Source of the DNA: Candidatus Omnitrophota bacterium
Lineage (GTDB): Bacteria; Omnitrophota; Gorgyraeia; Duberdicusellales; 4484-171
Direction of reading: 5' to 3'
DNA: 5,794 nucleotides
Assembly: GCA_023818995.1 (NCBI GenBank)
Contig: JAMWDA010000099.1
Coordinates: 1 to 5,794 of the forward strand
The position numbers and the translations under genes were made by a program. Below, piece after piece: positions 4,905-5,794 of the stretch. The number at the start of each line of letters is the position of its first letter. Positions within the stretch are counted from its first letter, which is position 1. The notes beneath the pieces were generated by a model. The model made no database searches, was not told the origin of the DNA, and worked only from the letters and a program-made list of their open reading frames with translations.

Positions 4905-5794
4905 TTAATAATCCATTTGAACCCTTAACCCACCTATAAAGATAGATTTAGTATCATCAATTATATCTTTACCAAAAGGATTAAGAATATACTGGAAATC
5001 AGGACTAAACGATAAATGTTCGTTCACATTTATGCGATAATAACTCTCAATATGAGTTTCTGGTTTAGCTTTAATCTCATTAACTTTTTTATAATCATCG
5101 GAAGCAAAAATTTGCCCAAAAGCAAAACCTAAAACATCTTTATCTCTTCCCCATAGGTTACCTTTTATGTGAAAACCAAGACTATAAGAATGCTCTAAAG
5201 AGTAATTCAAATCAGGAACAGCGGTAATTTCCGGATTATAAAATTTTTCTTCTTGCCAACCATATCGCAAAAATATCGTAACAGCATCATTAACCATCTG
5301 ATCAAAACTCAAACCAAAACCATAAGAGTCTTCTTTCTCTTTCGTTAAATCTAACCATTTAATATGATTGCTGTTACTATGCCAGCCTAAAAACCGCCAA
5401 TTCCCTGCTAACTCAGAAAAATTAGTCTTAAAGGTAATCTGAGCTATATTAAAAACCCTATCACCTATCTTTTCCCAATCACTATCTCCTTCAAAGAAAC
5501 CATAAGCAAATTCTAACCACTCTTTGGGTAAGTAACTTATTCTTATTCCTAAAGTATTATCAGGGAACTCTATTACGGGACTATTTCTAAAAATCCTTGC
5601 TAAAAATTGTGTAGTTTCGTCGTTAGCAACTTCGTTATTATCAAAATAAGCGGTGGAATCTAATTTGCCAAAATTAACAATTAATCTATCTTCCCAAAAA
5701 GTTTGTTCATACCATAACTCTGTTAAACTTACATTATTTTCGTTATTGACGTCGTAATTAACATTGCTATACAAAGTCAAAAGAAACGGTCCAC
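4905..5794 (-). CDS. OprB-like carbohydrate-selective porin, C-terminal part
   Basis: The frame is open to the right edge, so only the C-terminal 295 residues are visible; the signal peptide and any SLH domain would lie outside. The TTG at 5780 is internal and not a start. The sequence alternates polar and hydrophobic residues as in outer-membrane beta strands and ends in an aromatic residue (GGLRVQMDY), the usual signal for outer-membrane insertion. OprB-family marks are LWYEQTFWEDRLIVNFGKLD, FRNSPVIEFPDN, the HIESYYRINVNEHLSFSPDFQ segment and YILNPFG near the end. The role is passive uptake, classically of sugars, through the outer membrane. The gene lies upstream of the metal transporter on the same strand, separated by 139 bp. 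A shared role in metal uptake is conceivable but not shown. It could also be another porin of similar fold. Confidence 0.8.
   Translation of the reverse strand, partial: GPFLLTLYSNVNYDVNNENNVSLTELWYEQTFWEDRLIVNFGKLDSTAYFDNNEVANDETTQFLARIFRNSPVIEFPDNTLGIRISYLPKEWLEFAYGFFEGDSDWEKIGDRVFNIAQITFKTNFSELAGNWRFLGWHSNSNHIKWLDLTKEKEDSYGFGLSFDQMVNDAVTIFLRYGWQEEKFYNPEITAVPDLNYSLEHSYSLGFHIKGNLWGRDKDVLGFAFGQIFASDDYKKVNEIKAKPETHIESYYRINVNEHLSFSPDFQYILNPFGKDIIDDTKSIFIGGLRVQMDY

Noticed and set aside
5778..5780. Porin start at 5780
   Set aside because: The codon is TTG inside a frame that stays open to the window edge. It encodes an internal Leu, and the protein has no signal peptide there.

Overview
The window is AT-rich DNA from a diderm bacterium. 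The evidence for an outer membrane is the OprB-like porin at the right edge. A FloA-type flotillin, a PDGLE-containing nickel/cobalt ECF transporter and a small protein ending in an 'ILGEPKA'-like tail would suit an uncultivated low-GC lineage such as Omnitrophota. That placement is inference and weak. Most genes look intact and housekeeping-like. I see no tRNA, rRNA, CRISPR array, insertion sequence or phage gene.

Left block, plus strand (1-680): the 3' end of floA, a membrane-scaffold protein cut by the window edge, followed 20 bp later by a small single-pass membrane protein of unknown function that is probably co-transcribed.

Middle block, minus strand (683-about 2030): a HAD-family phosphatase, then a YbhB/YbcL-type PEBP protein 20 bp downstream. 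A good extended -10 promoter lies at 2002-2030. The PEBP gene has two strong Shine-Dalgarno/start pairs. The first gives a form with a signal peptide and the second gives a form without one, so both an exported and a cytosolic product are possible. The PEBP gene converges on the small membrane-protein gene with only 2 bp between their stop codons. A 67-codon ORF upstream of the HAD gene is doubtful because the promoter lies inside it.

Right block, minus strand (2142-4765): a complete four-gene group-I ECF transporter for Ni2+ or Co2+. In transcription order it holds cbiM (substrate-binding component), a PDGLE-domain small membrane component, cbiQ (coupling transmembrane protein) and cbiO (ATPase with a histidine-rich tail). 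The genes overlap by 4, 14 and 13 nt, so they are almost certainly one operon with translational coupling. CbiM and PDGLE take up the metal, CbiQ couples to CbiO, and CbiO supplies ATP hydrolysis. Two start codons differ from the longest ORFs: cbiM starts at 4765, so the mature protein begins Met-His, and cbiO starts at 2942.

Right edge, minus strand (4905 to beyond 5794): the C-terminal 295 residues of an OprB-like carbohydrate-selective porin, 139 bp upstream of cbiM and in the same direction. The gap holds short inverted repeats and weak promoter-like sequences, but no riboswitch or NikR site that I recognise.

I found no convincing novel multi-gene system. The points most worth a second look are the dual start of the PEBP gene, the porin-ECF pairing and the uncharacterised protein next to floA.
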